DNA of 64,000 nucleotides from Skermanella pratensis (GTDB taxonomy: Bacteria; Pseudomonadota; Alphaproteobacteria; Azospirillales; Azospirillaceae). A program made the translations under genes and the position numbers. Shown piece by piece: positions 29,678 to 38,174 of the stretch; position 1 is the stretch's first letter, and every line of letters starts with the position of its first letter. The notes below the pieces were generated by a model, which saw only the letters and a program-made list of their open reading frames with translations, made no database searches and was not told the origin of the DNA. Location: NCBI RefSeq assembly GCF_008843145.1, contig NZ_CP030265.1, positions 2,404,001 through 2,468,000 on the forward strand. Direction: 5' to 3'.

Positions 29678-31615
29678 ATGGTCCGTCTCCATGCGCCAGA
29701 GCGGGAGCACGTCGATCTGATACTGGCCAGCGTCACAGGAGACGCGGCGGGACGGGAAGCCGATCCGCCCGACCTGATCCGGCGGTCCTGGGCGCGGTGC
29801 CTCAACAGCCACCAGCTCGATCCGGCCCGTCCGGGCCGTCCGGTGGTCCTGACCCAGACGGAGCTGGGCGGATTCCGCGAGCCGATGGAGGAGTTCATCG
29901 GAATCGCCACCGCCGAACTGCGGCGCCTCTACGCGCAGGTCGCCGGGTCGGACTATGTCGTCATGCTGACCGATGCCAACGGCATCGCGGTGGATTACCT
30001 TGGTCATGCCAGCTTCGAGCAGGAGCTGAAGCAGGCCGGCCTCTATCTCGGCTCGATCTGGTCGGAGGCGCAGGAGGGCACCAACGGGGTGGGAACCTGC
30101 ATCGCCACGCGCGAGCCGCTGACCGTCCACCGGCAGGAGCATTTCCGCACCCGGCACACCAGCCTGACATGCACGGTGGCGCCGATCTTCGACCCTTCCG
30201 GCCAGATGCTGGGCGTGCTCGACGTTTCCAACATGACGGCCCCGGCGGACCGCCGCAGCCAGATGCTGGCGCTGGAACTGGTCAAGCGTTCCGCCCGGCT
30301 GATGGAGGACGGCTATTTCCTGGCGCGGTCGCGGCGGCATTGGGTGGTCGGACTGAGCGCCGGGCGCGAGCTGGCCGACCTAGTGATCGACGGGCTGCTG
30401 GCGGTGGACGGCGGCGGCACCATCCTGGGCGCCAACCAGACCGCGCTTCGGGCGGGCCTCACGGGAGACGCGGGGCCGCTGCTTGGCAGGAGCCTGTACG
30501 AGCTGTTCGGCATCACCATGGAGGCGCTGATCGGCCGCCAGCGCACCGGCATCCCGCAGCCGCTGCGCTGCCTGGCGACGGGCGCCACCTGGTATGCCAC
30601 GCTGCGCCCGCCGACCGGGCGCCTGCTGCGCGGCGGCACCGAGAGGACCCGGCAGCAGGCAGCGGCCTCGTCGCTTCCGGGCGCGGTCTCGGGGCCGCTC
30701 GACCTCGGCCGGCTGGCCGGCAACGATCCCGCGATGGCGGGCAACGTCCAACGCATCCGGCGGGTGCTGGACAAGGGCATCGGCATCATGATCCTGGGCG
30801 AGACCGGCACCGGGAAGGAAGCGGTCGCCCGCGCGATCCACCAGGCGAGCGCCCGCGCGGCCCGGCCGTTCGTCGGGATCAACTGCGCGGCCATCCCGGA
30901 GAGCCTGATCGAGAGCGAGCTTTTCGGCTATGTCGAGGGCGCCTTCACCGGCGCCCGGCGCGGCGGCGTGCGCGGCAAGGTCCAACTGGCGGACGGGGGC
31001 ACGCTGTTCCTGGACGAGATCGGAGACATGCCGCTGGGAGCGCAGACCCGGCTTCTGCGGGTGCTGGCCGAGCGGGAGATCCTGCCGCTGGGCCATGACC
31101 GGCCGATCGCGGTCGACCTCAGCGTCATCTGCGCCACCCACCAGGACCTGGAGAGGCTGGTCGCCGACGGGCGATTCCGCGAGGACCTGTATTACAGGCT
31201 GAACGGCCTGTCCCTGACCCTGCCGCCGCTGCGCGAGCGGTCGGACAAGGCGGACCTGATCCGCGGAGTGGCGGCGCCGGCCCGGATCGACCCGCCGGCG
31301 CTGTCGGCCCTGCTGGCCTGCCGCTGGCCGGGCAACATCCGCCAGCTCCAGACCGTGATGCGGGTGGCCACCGCCCTGTCGGAGGGCGGCGTGATCCGGC
31401 TGGAGGACCTGCCGGCCGAGGTCACCCGCCCCCCGGCGGCGCCCACCCCGCCGGACCCGCTGCCGTCGGGCGAAGCCGGCATCCTGCTGTCGGTCCTGCG
31501 CCGCCACCAGTGGTGCGTGACCCGCGCCGCCGACGAGCTGCATATCAGCCGCTCGACCCTGCACCGGAAGATCAACCGCTACGGGCTGGTCTCCCCGGCG
31601 CGGCTGGAGGGGTAG
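29678..31615 (+). CDS. acoR: acetoin catabolism activator AcoR (σ54-dependent)
   Basis: The 645-residue protein has a GAF-type sensor (about residues 75-215, EGTNGVGTCIATREPLTVHR), a PAS-like segment, an AAA+ domain with Walker A GETGTGKE at 374-381, GAFTGA at 421-426 and LFLDEIGDMP, and a C-terminal helix-turn-helix (CVTRAADELHISRSTLHRKI). The start at 29678 follows GGGAGGAAGG. It lies 87 bp after acoC in the same direction. It should bind the palindrome at 26242 and activate the σ54 promoter at 26333 in response to acetoin. It is closely similar in sequence and layout to the regulator at 16089. Confidence 0.93.
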   Translation: MVRLHAPEREHVDLILASVTGDAAGREADPPDLIRRSWARCLNSHQLDPARPGRPVVLTQTELGGFREPMEEFIGIATAELRRLYAQVAGSDYVVMLTDANGIAVDYLGHASFEQELKQAGLYLGSIWSEAQEGTNGVGTCIATREPLTVHRQEHFRTRHTSLTCTVAPIFDPSGQMLGVLDVSNMTAPADRRSQMLALELVKRSARLMEDGYFLARSRRHWVVGLSAGRELADLVIDGLLAVDGGGTILGANQTALRAGLTGDAGPLLGRSLYELFGITMEALIGRQRTGIPQPLRCLATGATWYATLRPPTGRLLRGGTERTRQQAAASSLPGAVSGPLDLGRLAGNDPAMAGNVQRIRRVLDKGIGIMILGETGTGKEAVARAIHQASARAARPFVGINCAAIPESLIESELFGYVEGAFTGARRGGVRGKVQLADGGTLFLDEIGDMPLGAQTRLLRVLAEREILPLGHDRPIAVDLSVICATHQDLERLVADGRFREDLYYRLNGLSLTLPPLRERSDKADLIRGVAAPARIDPPALSALLACRWPGNIRQLQTVMRVATALSEGGVIRLEDLPAEVTRPPAAPTPPDPLPSGEAGILLSVLRRHQWCVTRAADELHISRSTLHRKINRYGLVSPARLEG

Positions 31616-31641
31616 GGGCCCACAAGGGGAAGCGGCGTCCC

Positions 31642-33171
31642 CTATGCCACGTCGAACAGGCCACCCTGCGGGGCCGCCGCGTCATCGGCGGCGTTGGGAT
31701 CGCCCGGGGCGGTCTCCCAGCCGAGGCCGGGCAGGGCGATGATGCGGTTGCCGGCGCCGTCGTTGCGGCTGACCACGAAGCCGCGCTGGTCCATGTATGT
31801 CAGCAGCCGGCGGGCGCGGCCCGGCGACCGGCTGCCGACCGCGCGGGCCAGTTCGGCGTCGGACGGGCAGGGGGCGCGCTCGATCGCGGCGCGGGCGATC
31901 AGCAGGAACACGCCCTGGATGTCCTCCGGCAGGTCGGCGGCGATGGCGGACGCCTGCTCCCATTCGGGCCCGTCGGCGGTCTGCTCGCCGACGCCGGCGC
32001 GGGCGGCGGACAGCCGGCGCTTGAAGGCGGCGAGGTCCAGGGGAGCGCCGGGAACCTTGTGGATGCGGCAGCGGACCAGGAAATCCTGGTACAGCACCGC
32101 GACCGAACGGAATGCGGCTTCCGGGTCGGTCAGGATCTTGCGCAGGATGTCGTCGAGAAGGGGCTCGCGGTCGATCTCCGGCCCCTGCTCCTCCGCCTCC
32201 CCGGGCGGCGGCGTCAGGACGGGACGCGACTGGGCGAGCTGGAACAGGATATCCATGTTGGCGGCGGCGGCCGGGGCCGGCCGGCGGATGACCGGGCGGG
32301 GCGGCGGCTCGGGCTCCCCAGGCTGGAGGATCAGGTCCCGGGCGTCCTCCGGCGCGGTCGAGGGCAGAGGCGTCAGCTTGGGACTGCCGGTCCGCCCGGT
32401 GGTCTCGACCATGCCGATGCGGAGCGGCAGCGGGCGGCGGGACAGCGCCGGTCCCAAGGCTATGAAGTGGCCGCGCTCCAGGTCGCGGAACATCTCGGCC
32501 TGGCGGCGCTCCATGCCCAGCAGGTCGGCGGCGCGCGCCATGTCGATGTCGAGGAAGGTGCGGCCCATCAGGAAATTGGAGGCTTCCGCCGCGACGTTCT
32601 TGGCGAGCTTGGCGAGGCGCTGCGTCGCGATGACGCCGGCCAGCCCGCGCTTGCGCCCGCGGCACATCAGGTTGGTCATGGCGCCCAGCGACACCTTGCG
32701 CGCCTCGTCCGCGACCTCGCCGGCCGCCGCGGGGGCGAACATCTGGGCCTCGTCCACCACGACCAGCATCGGGTACCAGAAGTCCCGGTCGGCGTCGAAC
32801 AGCCCGCCGAGGAAGGCGGCGGCATGGCGCATCTGAAGCTCGACGTCGAGCCCTTCCAGGTTGACCACGACCGAGACGCGATGCTCGCGCACCCGCGCCG
32901 CGATCCGCTGGAGCTGCCCTTCGGAATGGGCCGAGGCATCGACCACCACATGGCCGAACCGGTCTGCCAGCGTCACGAAATCCCCTTCGGGGTCGAGGAT
33001 CGCCTGCTGGACCCAGGCGGCGCTCTGTTCGACCAGGCGGCGCAGGAGGTGCGACTTGCCGGAGCCGGAGTTGCCCTGGACCAGCAGCCGCGTCGCCAGC
33101 AGTTCCTCCAGATTCAGCGTCGCCGGCGAGCCTCCCTGCGTCGAACCCATGTCGATGCTGACATTCATCAA
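31642..33171 (-). CDS. HerA/DUF853-like ATP-binding protein
   Basis: The 509-residue P-loop ATPase has Walker A GNSGSGKSHLLRRL near residue 33, Walker B MLVVVDEAQMFAP near residue 137 and a sensor-type GLAGVIATQRLAKLAKN. This pattern is found in HerA/VirB4-like ATPases that act as hexameric DNA or protein pumps. The middle is Pro-rich (about 290-320). The C-terminal 150 residues look like winged-helix repeats (DAELARAVGSRSPGRARRLLTYMDQRGF). No nuclease partner (NurA type) is adjacent. The cellular role is unknown. It converges on acoR. Confidence 0.82.
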   Translation of the reverse strand: MMNVSIDMGSTQGGSPATLNLEELLATRLLVQGNSGSGKSHLLRRLVEQSAAWVQQAILDPEGDFVTLADRFGHVVVDASAHSEGQLQRIAARVREHRVSVVVNLEGLDVELQMRHAAAFLGGLFDADRDFWYPMLVVVDEAQMFAPAAAGEVADEARKVSLGAMTNLMCRGRKRGLAGVIATQRLAKLAKNVAAEASNFLMGRTFLDIDMARAADLLGMERRQAEMFRDLERGHFIALGPALSRRPLPLRIGMVETTGRTGSPKLTPLPSTAPEDARDLILQPGEPEPPPRPVIRRPAPAAAANMDILFQLAQSRPVLTPPPGEAEEQGPEIDREPLLDDILRKILTDPEAAFRSVAVLYQDFLVRCRIHKVPGAPLDLAAFKRRLSAARAGVGEQTADGPEWEQASAIAADLPEDIQGVFLLIARAAIERAPCPSDAELARAVGSRSPGRARRLLTYMDQRGFVVSRNDGAGNRIIALPGLGWETAPGDPNAADDAAAPQGGLFDVA

Positions 33172-33402
33172 ACCCGAACCTCTCCGCTACGCTGCGTCAC
33201 CCACCAACCCTCCTATAGCGTAGAATCCCGCCGTCGCAAAACGGTGCGCGGCGTCCGGAATTCCAAGTAAATTCGTAAACGAACTTAAAGCATATTCGCC
33301 CAGGGGGCGGCCGGTGCGGCATTTTAATACGTAGACAGGATGCCGATGCCTTCGCATAGGTGGCGCTGTATAGTGTAGGGATATTGTTTTTCGGGGCCAC
33401 CG

Positions 33403-34188
33403 ATGCCGAGTGACCATAACATTGATGCTGATCTGGTTGCTGAATTATTACCTTTCTTTATCGATGACGTCATTGAAAGGTTAGGCACCGTAGAGGAGAT
33501 GGTCGTCCGCTTCTCCAAGGAGACTGCGGTAAAGCCAGACTCGTTCGAATTGTTGCGGCACGTCCACAGCATCAAGGGTGCCGCCGCCAGTTTCGGCTTT
33601 CCGACGATCGCACTGATCGCCCACCACCTCGAAGACTATATCATCGCCACCGGCAACTTCCGAGAAGCGGCGGTCGAGGGCATCCTGGAGCATGTCCAGG
33701 CGATCGGGCGGATCGTAGAGTCCCGGCGCGATCCGGGCAGCGAGGAGGGCCGCCGGGTCTTGAAGTCCCTGCCGGACTTCCACCCCTCCCCGGCGCTGCG
33801 CCGGACGGCGGCCCAGAAGACGGTGCTGTTCATCGGCCCGCGCAACATCCAGCTCCGCCTGATGGAGCCGGAGATCCGGGCGACCGGCTTCCGGCTGGTG
33901 GCGCTGTCCAATTCGTTCCAGGGGATCGAAAGCGCGATCCGGACCCGGCCCGACCTGATCCTGATCAGCAACATCATCGATATTCTGGACGGCGTGGACG
34001 TCGCCCGCATGATCCGGGTCTGCGAGGTGACCCGGTGCATCCCGCTGATCGTGGTCGCCGCCAAGCTGGATGCGGAGCCGGTCGGCGCCCGGCTGCGGCG
34101 CGAGGGGGGCGGCATCCTGGTGGTCCGCAAGGGGGAGGATTTCGCGGCCGATTTCGCCAAGGCGCTCGTGGCGCTCGAGGTGGTCTGA
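33403..34188 (+). CDS. Hpt-domain protein fused to a receiver-like domain lacking the phospho-acceptor Asp
   Basis: 261 residues. The N-terminal Hpt domain (about 5-115) has the phospho-accepting His55 in LLRHVHSIKGAAASFG. The second half (about 140-261) has the α/β pattern of a CheY-like receiver (KTVLFIGPRNIQLRLMEPEI, TRPDLILISNIIDILDG, IPLIVVAAKLD). The usual Asp at the end of strand 3 is Ser or Asn, and the N-terminal acidic pair is missing. It is probably a phosphorelay intermediate whose second domain only binds partners. The 231-bp region upstream of it is unusually AT-rich for the window and should hold its promoter. Confidence 0.82.
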   Translation: MPSDHNIDADLVAELLPFFIDDVIERLGTVEEMVVRFSKETAVKPDSFELLRHVHSIKGAAASFGFPTIALIAHHLEDYIIATGNFREAAVEGILEHVQAIGRIVESRRDPGSEEGRRVLKSLPDFHPSPALRRTAAQKTVLFIGPRNIQLRLMEPEIRATGFRLVALSNSFQGIESAIRTRPDLILISNIIDILDGVDVARMIRVCEVTRCIPLIVVAAKLDAEPVGARLRREGGGILVVRKGEDFAADFAKALVALEVV

Positions 34189-34242
34189 CTGTAAGTTCGT
34201 GGGGACGACATCGGCAGACAGACCGCTTATCAGGGGAATCGC

Positions 34243-35028
34243 ATGACCGACCGCTTGATCGCCGAACGGCAGGGGCCGATCGGCTGGATCACCTTCTCGA
34301 ACCCGGAACGCCACAACGCCCTGAAGGTCGAGATGTGGCAGGCCCTGCCGGAGGCGCTGGCCCGGTTCGAGGCCGACGACGATGTCAAGGTCATCGTGCT
34401 GCGCGGAGCCGGCGACAAAGCCTTCATCTCCGGCGCGGACATTTCGGAGTTCGAGGAGATGCGCTCTTCGGAAGAGGCCGTGCTGGCCTACGAGGATCTT
34501 GCCGAGGGGTCCATGCGGGCGCTCCAGACGGTGGCTAAGCCGACGATCGCCATGATCCGGGGCTACTGCATCGGCGGCGGACTGGGAGTCGCGATCAGTT
34601 GCGACATCCGGATCGCGGCGGAAGGCTCGACCTTCGCCATTCCGGCCGGACGGCTGGGCCTGGGCTACCGCTTCAGCGGGGTCAAGCGGCTGCACGACCT
34701 GGTCGGGCCGGCCTTCGCGAAGGAGATCTTCTTCACCGCCCGGCGCTTCCCGGCGCAGGAGGCGATGCGGATCGGCCTGATCAACCGGATGGTGCCGGAC
34801 GGCGACCTGGACCGCGCAGTGGCGGAGACCTGCGCCACCATCGCCGACAACGCGCCCCTGACCGTGCGCTCGGTCAAGCTCATGATCGAGGAATTGGGAA
34901 AGCCGGCGGGCGAACCCGACGCCGAGATGTGCGAACGCCTGGTGCGCGGCTGCTTCGCCAGCGAGGACTATGTCGAGGGCAGGCGCGCCTTCATGGAGAA
35001 GCGCAAGCCGGTGTTCCGCGGCCGCTAG
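34243..35028 (+). CDS. enoyl-CoA hydratase/isomerase family protein
   Basis: The 261-residue crotonase-fold protein has the oxyanion-hole segments GDKAFISGADISEFEEM and GYCIGGGLGVAISCDIRIA, and a helical C-terminus. The catalytic Glu of true hydratases is expected near AGRLGLGYRFSGVKRL. The position is occupied by Gly/Leu residues rather than an obvious Glu, so another crotonase-type reaction on acyl-CoA is possible. Its TAG stop codon coincides with the left tip of a repeat element (35026). Confidence 0.88.
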   Translation: MTDRLIAERQGPIGWITFSNPERHNALKVEMWQALPEALARFEADDDVKVIVLRGAGDKAFISGADISEFEEMRSSEEAVLAYEDLAEGSMRALQTVAKPTIAMIRGYCIGGGLGVAISCDIRIAAEGSTFAIPAGRLGLGYRFSGVKRLHDLVGPAFAKEIFFTARRFPAQEAMRIGLINRMVPDGDLDRAVAETCATIADNAPLTVRSVKLMIEELGKPAGEPDAEMCERLVRGCFASEDYVEGRRAFMEKRKPVFRGR

Positions 35029-35213
35029 TGGTCCTGCACAGTGTTTTTGATGACGTTCGGCGGAGCGGAGTGCCGGAGTGCCGTAGGTCGGCCTTCGCCC
35101 GTCAGGGCGAACGCCGACACCCTGCGTCAACGCTCCGGCCACGCTGTCGGCGTCGGCCTTCGGCCGAGGCCGACCTACGATAGATCAATCAAAACCACTG
35201 TGCCGAGCCGCTA
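35026..35213. repeat. 188-bp MITE-like element with terminal inverted repeats
   Basis: The ends read TAGTGGTCCTGCACAGTG and (from the other side) TAGCGGCTCGGCACAGTG, extending through TTTTGAT as a 26-bp imperfect inverted repeat with five mismatches. A TA at each tip could be the target duplication of a mariner/IS630-type mobiliser. Nested inside at 35082-35179 is a 98-bp palindromic unit also found alone at 38040. No coding capacity. Confidence 0.75.
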
Positions 35214-35233
35214 GGTGAGCGGCCCGGCGCCGG

Positions 35234-36661
35234 TCACGGTTGGGCGAGGCTGCCGAGGCAGCGGCCGAGGCTCTTCAGGTCGGACATGAACCCTTCCGCA
35301 AAGCCGGTCAAGGACGTGTCGCGCGCCGCTCGGCCGCCCGCCCCTTCGGCGCAGACGTCGCGAGGCGAGGCCGGCTGCTGGGCGACCTGCCGGGGGGGAG
35401 CCGGTTCGGGAAGCTGGGGCGGCGGCGTCAGCCGGACGGGCGGCGCCACGACGGGACGCTCGTCCGCGGGACCCGGGGCTGCGGATGCAGCCGGCCGTTG
35501 CTGTCCCTGCTGGGTCGGGGCGCTCCGGGACGATGCCGGGGGCTGGGGGCGCCGATCGGCCGGCTGCTCCCATGCGGGCGGGAGGGCGACCGCGGCGGGC
35601 GGCGGCGCAGGTTCGGCCGGCAGCCGTTCCGTTTGGGGCAGCGGGATCGTCGGCGGCGGCGTCGGCAGGCCGGCGGTCAGCGCCGACCGTCCGTCGCCGT
35701 CGAGCAGATCGGCCGTGGAACGGGGAGCCGCCGGCCACATCGCATTGGTCAGGAAACCGGCGCCGAATGCCAGGATAACGAACAGTCCCGCGAACGCCCA
35801 CCGCAGTCCCCGCCGGCCGGTGGGCGCCGGCCGGGGCTCGGGTTCAAGCATGTGCAGGGGGATGGGCCGGAATACGGGCCTGACGGGAGCCTCATCCGCC
35901 AACGGCCGGCTGCGGCGGCGGAACTCGGCCGGTCGCGGCGCGGCGGGGCGAGGGGCCGTGTTCCCGACGGGCGGCCGGGGCTCCGTCGCCGATGACGGAA
36001 GGGCTGGAGTGGGTTTCGGCTGAACCTCGGGCGGGGGTTCGGGCACGGGATCAGGCTCCGCCTGCCCGATGCTCCAGCGGGCGCTTGCGACCTGGCGGGC
36101 GGCACCCGTCAAGGCCGGATCGTCGAACAACCGGTCCAGGGCCGGGCTTCCGGTCAGCAGGACCTGGATGTAGAGGCCGGTGTCGGTATCGCTCCCGGAC
36201 AGCTCGAACAGGTCCGCGACCGTCGCCGCGTCGAGCAGGTGGGCGTCGAGGACGACCAGCAGGCCCGAACCGGCCGCTTCCAATCCGCGCTCCAGCGCCA
36301 GGGCCAGCCGTTCCATGTCGCCGGACCCCCCGGCATCCAGGTCGGCGGAGACCTGCACGAGCAGATCCTCGACGCTGGCGCCGCGATGGGCGGTCGCCAG
36401 CAGCCCCAGGCCGCAGGACGAGTTCATATGGCCGGCCATGCGGCTGCCCAGCGCCCGGCCGGCATCCGGGTAACCGTCGGCCACGACCATGACCCTGCGG
36501 CCCGCCATCACGGACATCAGCACGGTATTGAACATCGCCTCCCGTTCCGCCAAGGGATCGGGAATGGATTCCGGGGGTGGGGCAGCGTTCCGGGGTATGA
36601 TTCGTATGCCGCTCGTCATCGGTCGCCCGCCAGGGAGCGCTTCGGGTCGTGGGCTGGTCAT
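35234..36661 (-). CDS. Pro-rich single-pass membrane protein with an AAA-like N-terminal domain
   Basis: 475 residues. Residues 1-200 have the α/β pattern of an ExeA/MshM-type ATPase (AMFNTVLMSVMAGRRVMVVAD, GSGLLVVLDAHLLDAATVADLFELSG, LYIQVLLTGSPALDRLF), but the Walker A GxxGxGKT is absent. A Pro-rich linker follows, then one transmembrane helix (LRWAFAGLFVILAFGAGFLTNAM) near 305-327 and a long Pro/Ala-rich tail with two cysteines near the end. It may bind a periplasmic partner such as peptidoglycan or a secretion component; this is inference. No family is firmly recognised. Confidence 0.65.
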   Translation of the reverse strand: MTSPRPEALPGGRPMTSGIRIIPRNAAPPPESIPDPLAEREAMFNTVLMSVMAGRRVMVVADGYPDAGRALGSRMAGHMNSSCGLGLLATAHRGASVEDLLVQVSADLDAGGSGDMERLALALERGLEAAGSGLLVVLDAHLLDAATVADLFELSGSDTDTGLYIQVLLTGSPALDRLFDDPALTGAARQVASARWSIGQAEPDPVPEPPPEVQPKPTPALPSSATEPRPPVGNTAPRPAAPRPAEFRRRSRPLADEAPVRPVFRPIPLHMLEPEPRPAPTGRRGLRWAFAGLFVILAFGAGFLTNAMWPAAPRSTADLLDGDGRSALTAGLPTPPPTIPLPQTERLPAEPAPPPAAVALPPAWEQPADRRPQPPASSRSAPTQQGQQRPAASAAPGPADERPVVAPPVRLTPPPQLPEPAPPRQVAQQPASPRDVCAEGAGGRAARDTSLTGFAEGFMSDLKSLGRCLGSLAQP

Positions 36662-36728
36662 CCGGCCTTATTAGCCCATCATTCCGCCCGAGCGGAATGA
36701 CAAGGCGGTATTAACCCTATCGAAATAG

Positions 36729-37916
36729 CTAGCGGGCGCCGGGGGACGGCAGGTTGAGCCGGTCCCTGGCTTCGGCGATGGAGCGGTCCCCCCGCAGGTC
36801 GAAGACCTGAAGGATCAGGTCGCTGACGTCGCGCTCCTCGGTGTCGGCACATTCCGCGAAGACGTGTGCCAGCACCTCGATCTGGAAATCGCGGCGGCGG
36901 CTTGCCAGCGCCGCCCGGGGCCACCGCCGGGCGACACCCAGGGCGATGCGGAAGGGTTCCATCAGCCACCCCTTCATGCCGGCCTGGTCGAAGGCAGCCC
37001 TGAGGCCTGCGGGACGCTCGTCCATCACCATGACAGCCGCGGCTTCGCGGGTGACGCCGCAGCGGACGGCCATCCCGGTTATGAAGGCCTCCAGGTCGCC
37101 GGCGCACAGCATGCGGAACAGCAGGTCGGTGGTGAGCTGGCGCTGCCAGTGCATCTGCTCCAGGAAACCCCGCAGGTGCGCGCCGTCAGCCAGCATGGGA
37201 CGGATCATGATCATCATGGCGGCTTCCCGGCCGCGGGTGATGCAGCGTTCAAGCACCATGTCGGGAATCTTGTGGCGCCGCGCGAGATCCCGCGTGACGG
37301 CGGCGGAGACCCGGCCCAGCAGCTTCCAGGCGACGGGCGCCGGCAGCATCGGATGGTGGGCGACCATCGTCGCCACCGACTGGTGGTCGCCGTGCCGGTC
37401 CACGATGCGGCCGAACCCGTCCGGCGCGATCTCCGCGCCCGAATTGGCCAGCAGGCACGACACCACCGCCACGTCTCCGGCATCGATCAGGGCGTCGGAG
37501 ACCACCGTCGACACGCTCGGCCGTCCGGCGATCGCCTCCATCTTGCGCTGGTCGCCCTTGCCGATCAGGGTCGTCAGGAAGGCGTCCTCGAAGCCCGCAT
37601 GGTGGCTCAGCACCGGGGCCGCCACCTCCGCCACGTCCTCGGCCAGGCGGATCGCGAGGGACTCCGGCAGGCGATCGTTGTTCCGGAACTGCCAGGCGAC
37701 GGCTTGGCGGACGGCGACCTCGGCATCCTGCGCGAAGCGCATCAGGATGTCGGCGGCCATGTCGGCGGCCGACCCGGAAAGCCCGCCCTGGCGGATCTGT
37801 TCGGCGACCTTGCCGGCGGTGTCGATCCGGTTGGCGACCGAGGGCTGATCCATCAGACGCGCGACATCGGCCAATGACAGGTTGGTGGGCGGCGTGGAGG
37901 GCATGGCTGAGTGCAC
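36729..37916 (-). CDS. DUF2336 domain-containing protein
   Basis: The 395-residue, all-helical, soluble protein has a HEAT-like repeat pattern (AADILMRFAQDAEVAVRQAV, LAEDVAEVAAPVLSHHAGF) and the DUF2336 features HPMLPAPVAWKLLGRVSAAV and LERCITRGREAAMMIMI. The family is confined largely to alphaproteobacteria and its function is unknown. The start is GTG with GAAGGA six bases upstream; an ATG lies four codons later. Confidence 0.85.
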   Translation of the reverse strand: MHSAMPSTPPTNLSLADVARLMDQPSVANRIDTAGKVAEQIRQGGLSGSAADMAADILMRFAQDAEVAVRQAVAWQFRNNDRLPESLAIRLAEDVAEVAAPVLSHHAGFEDAFLTTLIGKGDQRKMEAIAGRPSVSTVVSDALIDAGDVAVVSCLLANSGAEIAPDGFGRIVDRHGDHQSVATMVAHHPMLPAPVAWKLLGRVSAAVTRDLARRHKIPDMVLERCITRGREAAMMIMIRPMLADGAHLRGFLEQMHWQRQLTTDLLFRMLCAGDLEAFITGMAVRCGVTREAAAVMVMDERPAGLRAAFDQAGMKGWLMEPFRIALGVARRWPRAALASRRRDFQIEVLAHVFAECADTEERDVSDLILQVFDLRGDRSIAEARDRLNLPSPGAR

Positions 37917-38039
37917 GGTCGGTCCTTCGTCTGCTACTTTGGCGTCGGACCTTAAGGGTGACGATCCAAAGTTGACGAAGGATTGCCCGAGGGCGCTGGG
38001 AGCTGTGACAAAGTTGGGTCAGGGGCTGCGCGCCCGCGG

Positions 38040-38137
38040 CGTAGGTCGGCCTTCGCCCATCAGGGCGAACGCCGACGCCCTGCATCGACGTTCCGGCCAG
38101 GGTGTCGGCGTCAGCCTTCGGCCGAGGCCGACCTACG
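38040..38137. repeat. 98-bp palindromic intergenic repeat, second copy
   Basis: It begins CGTAGGTCGGCCTTCGCCC and ends GGCCGAGGCCGACCTACG, with 8 mismatches in 98 to the copy at 35082-35179. Here it is not enclosed by the terminal inverted repeats. The rest of the 258-bp gap between the DUF2336 and TauE genes shows no gene. Confidence 0.8.
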
Positions 38138-38174
38138 GATCTCAAGCATCTGATTTACAATCGGTTTTTCGAGC

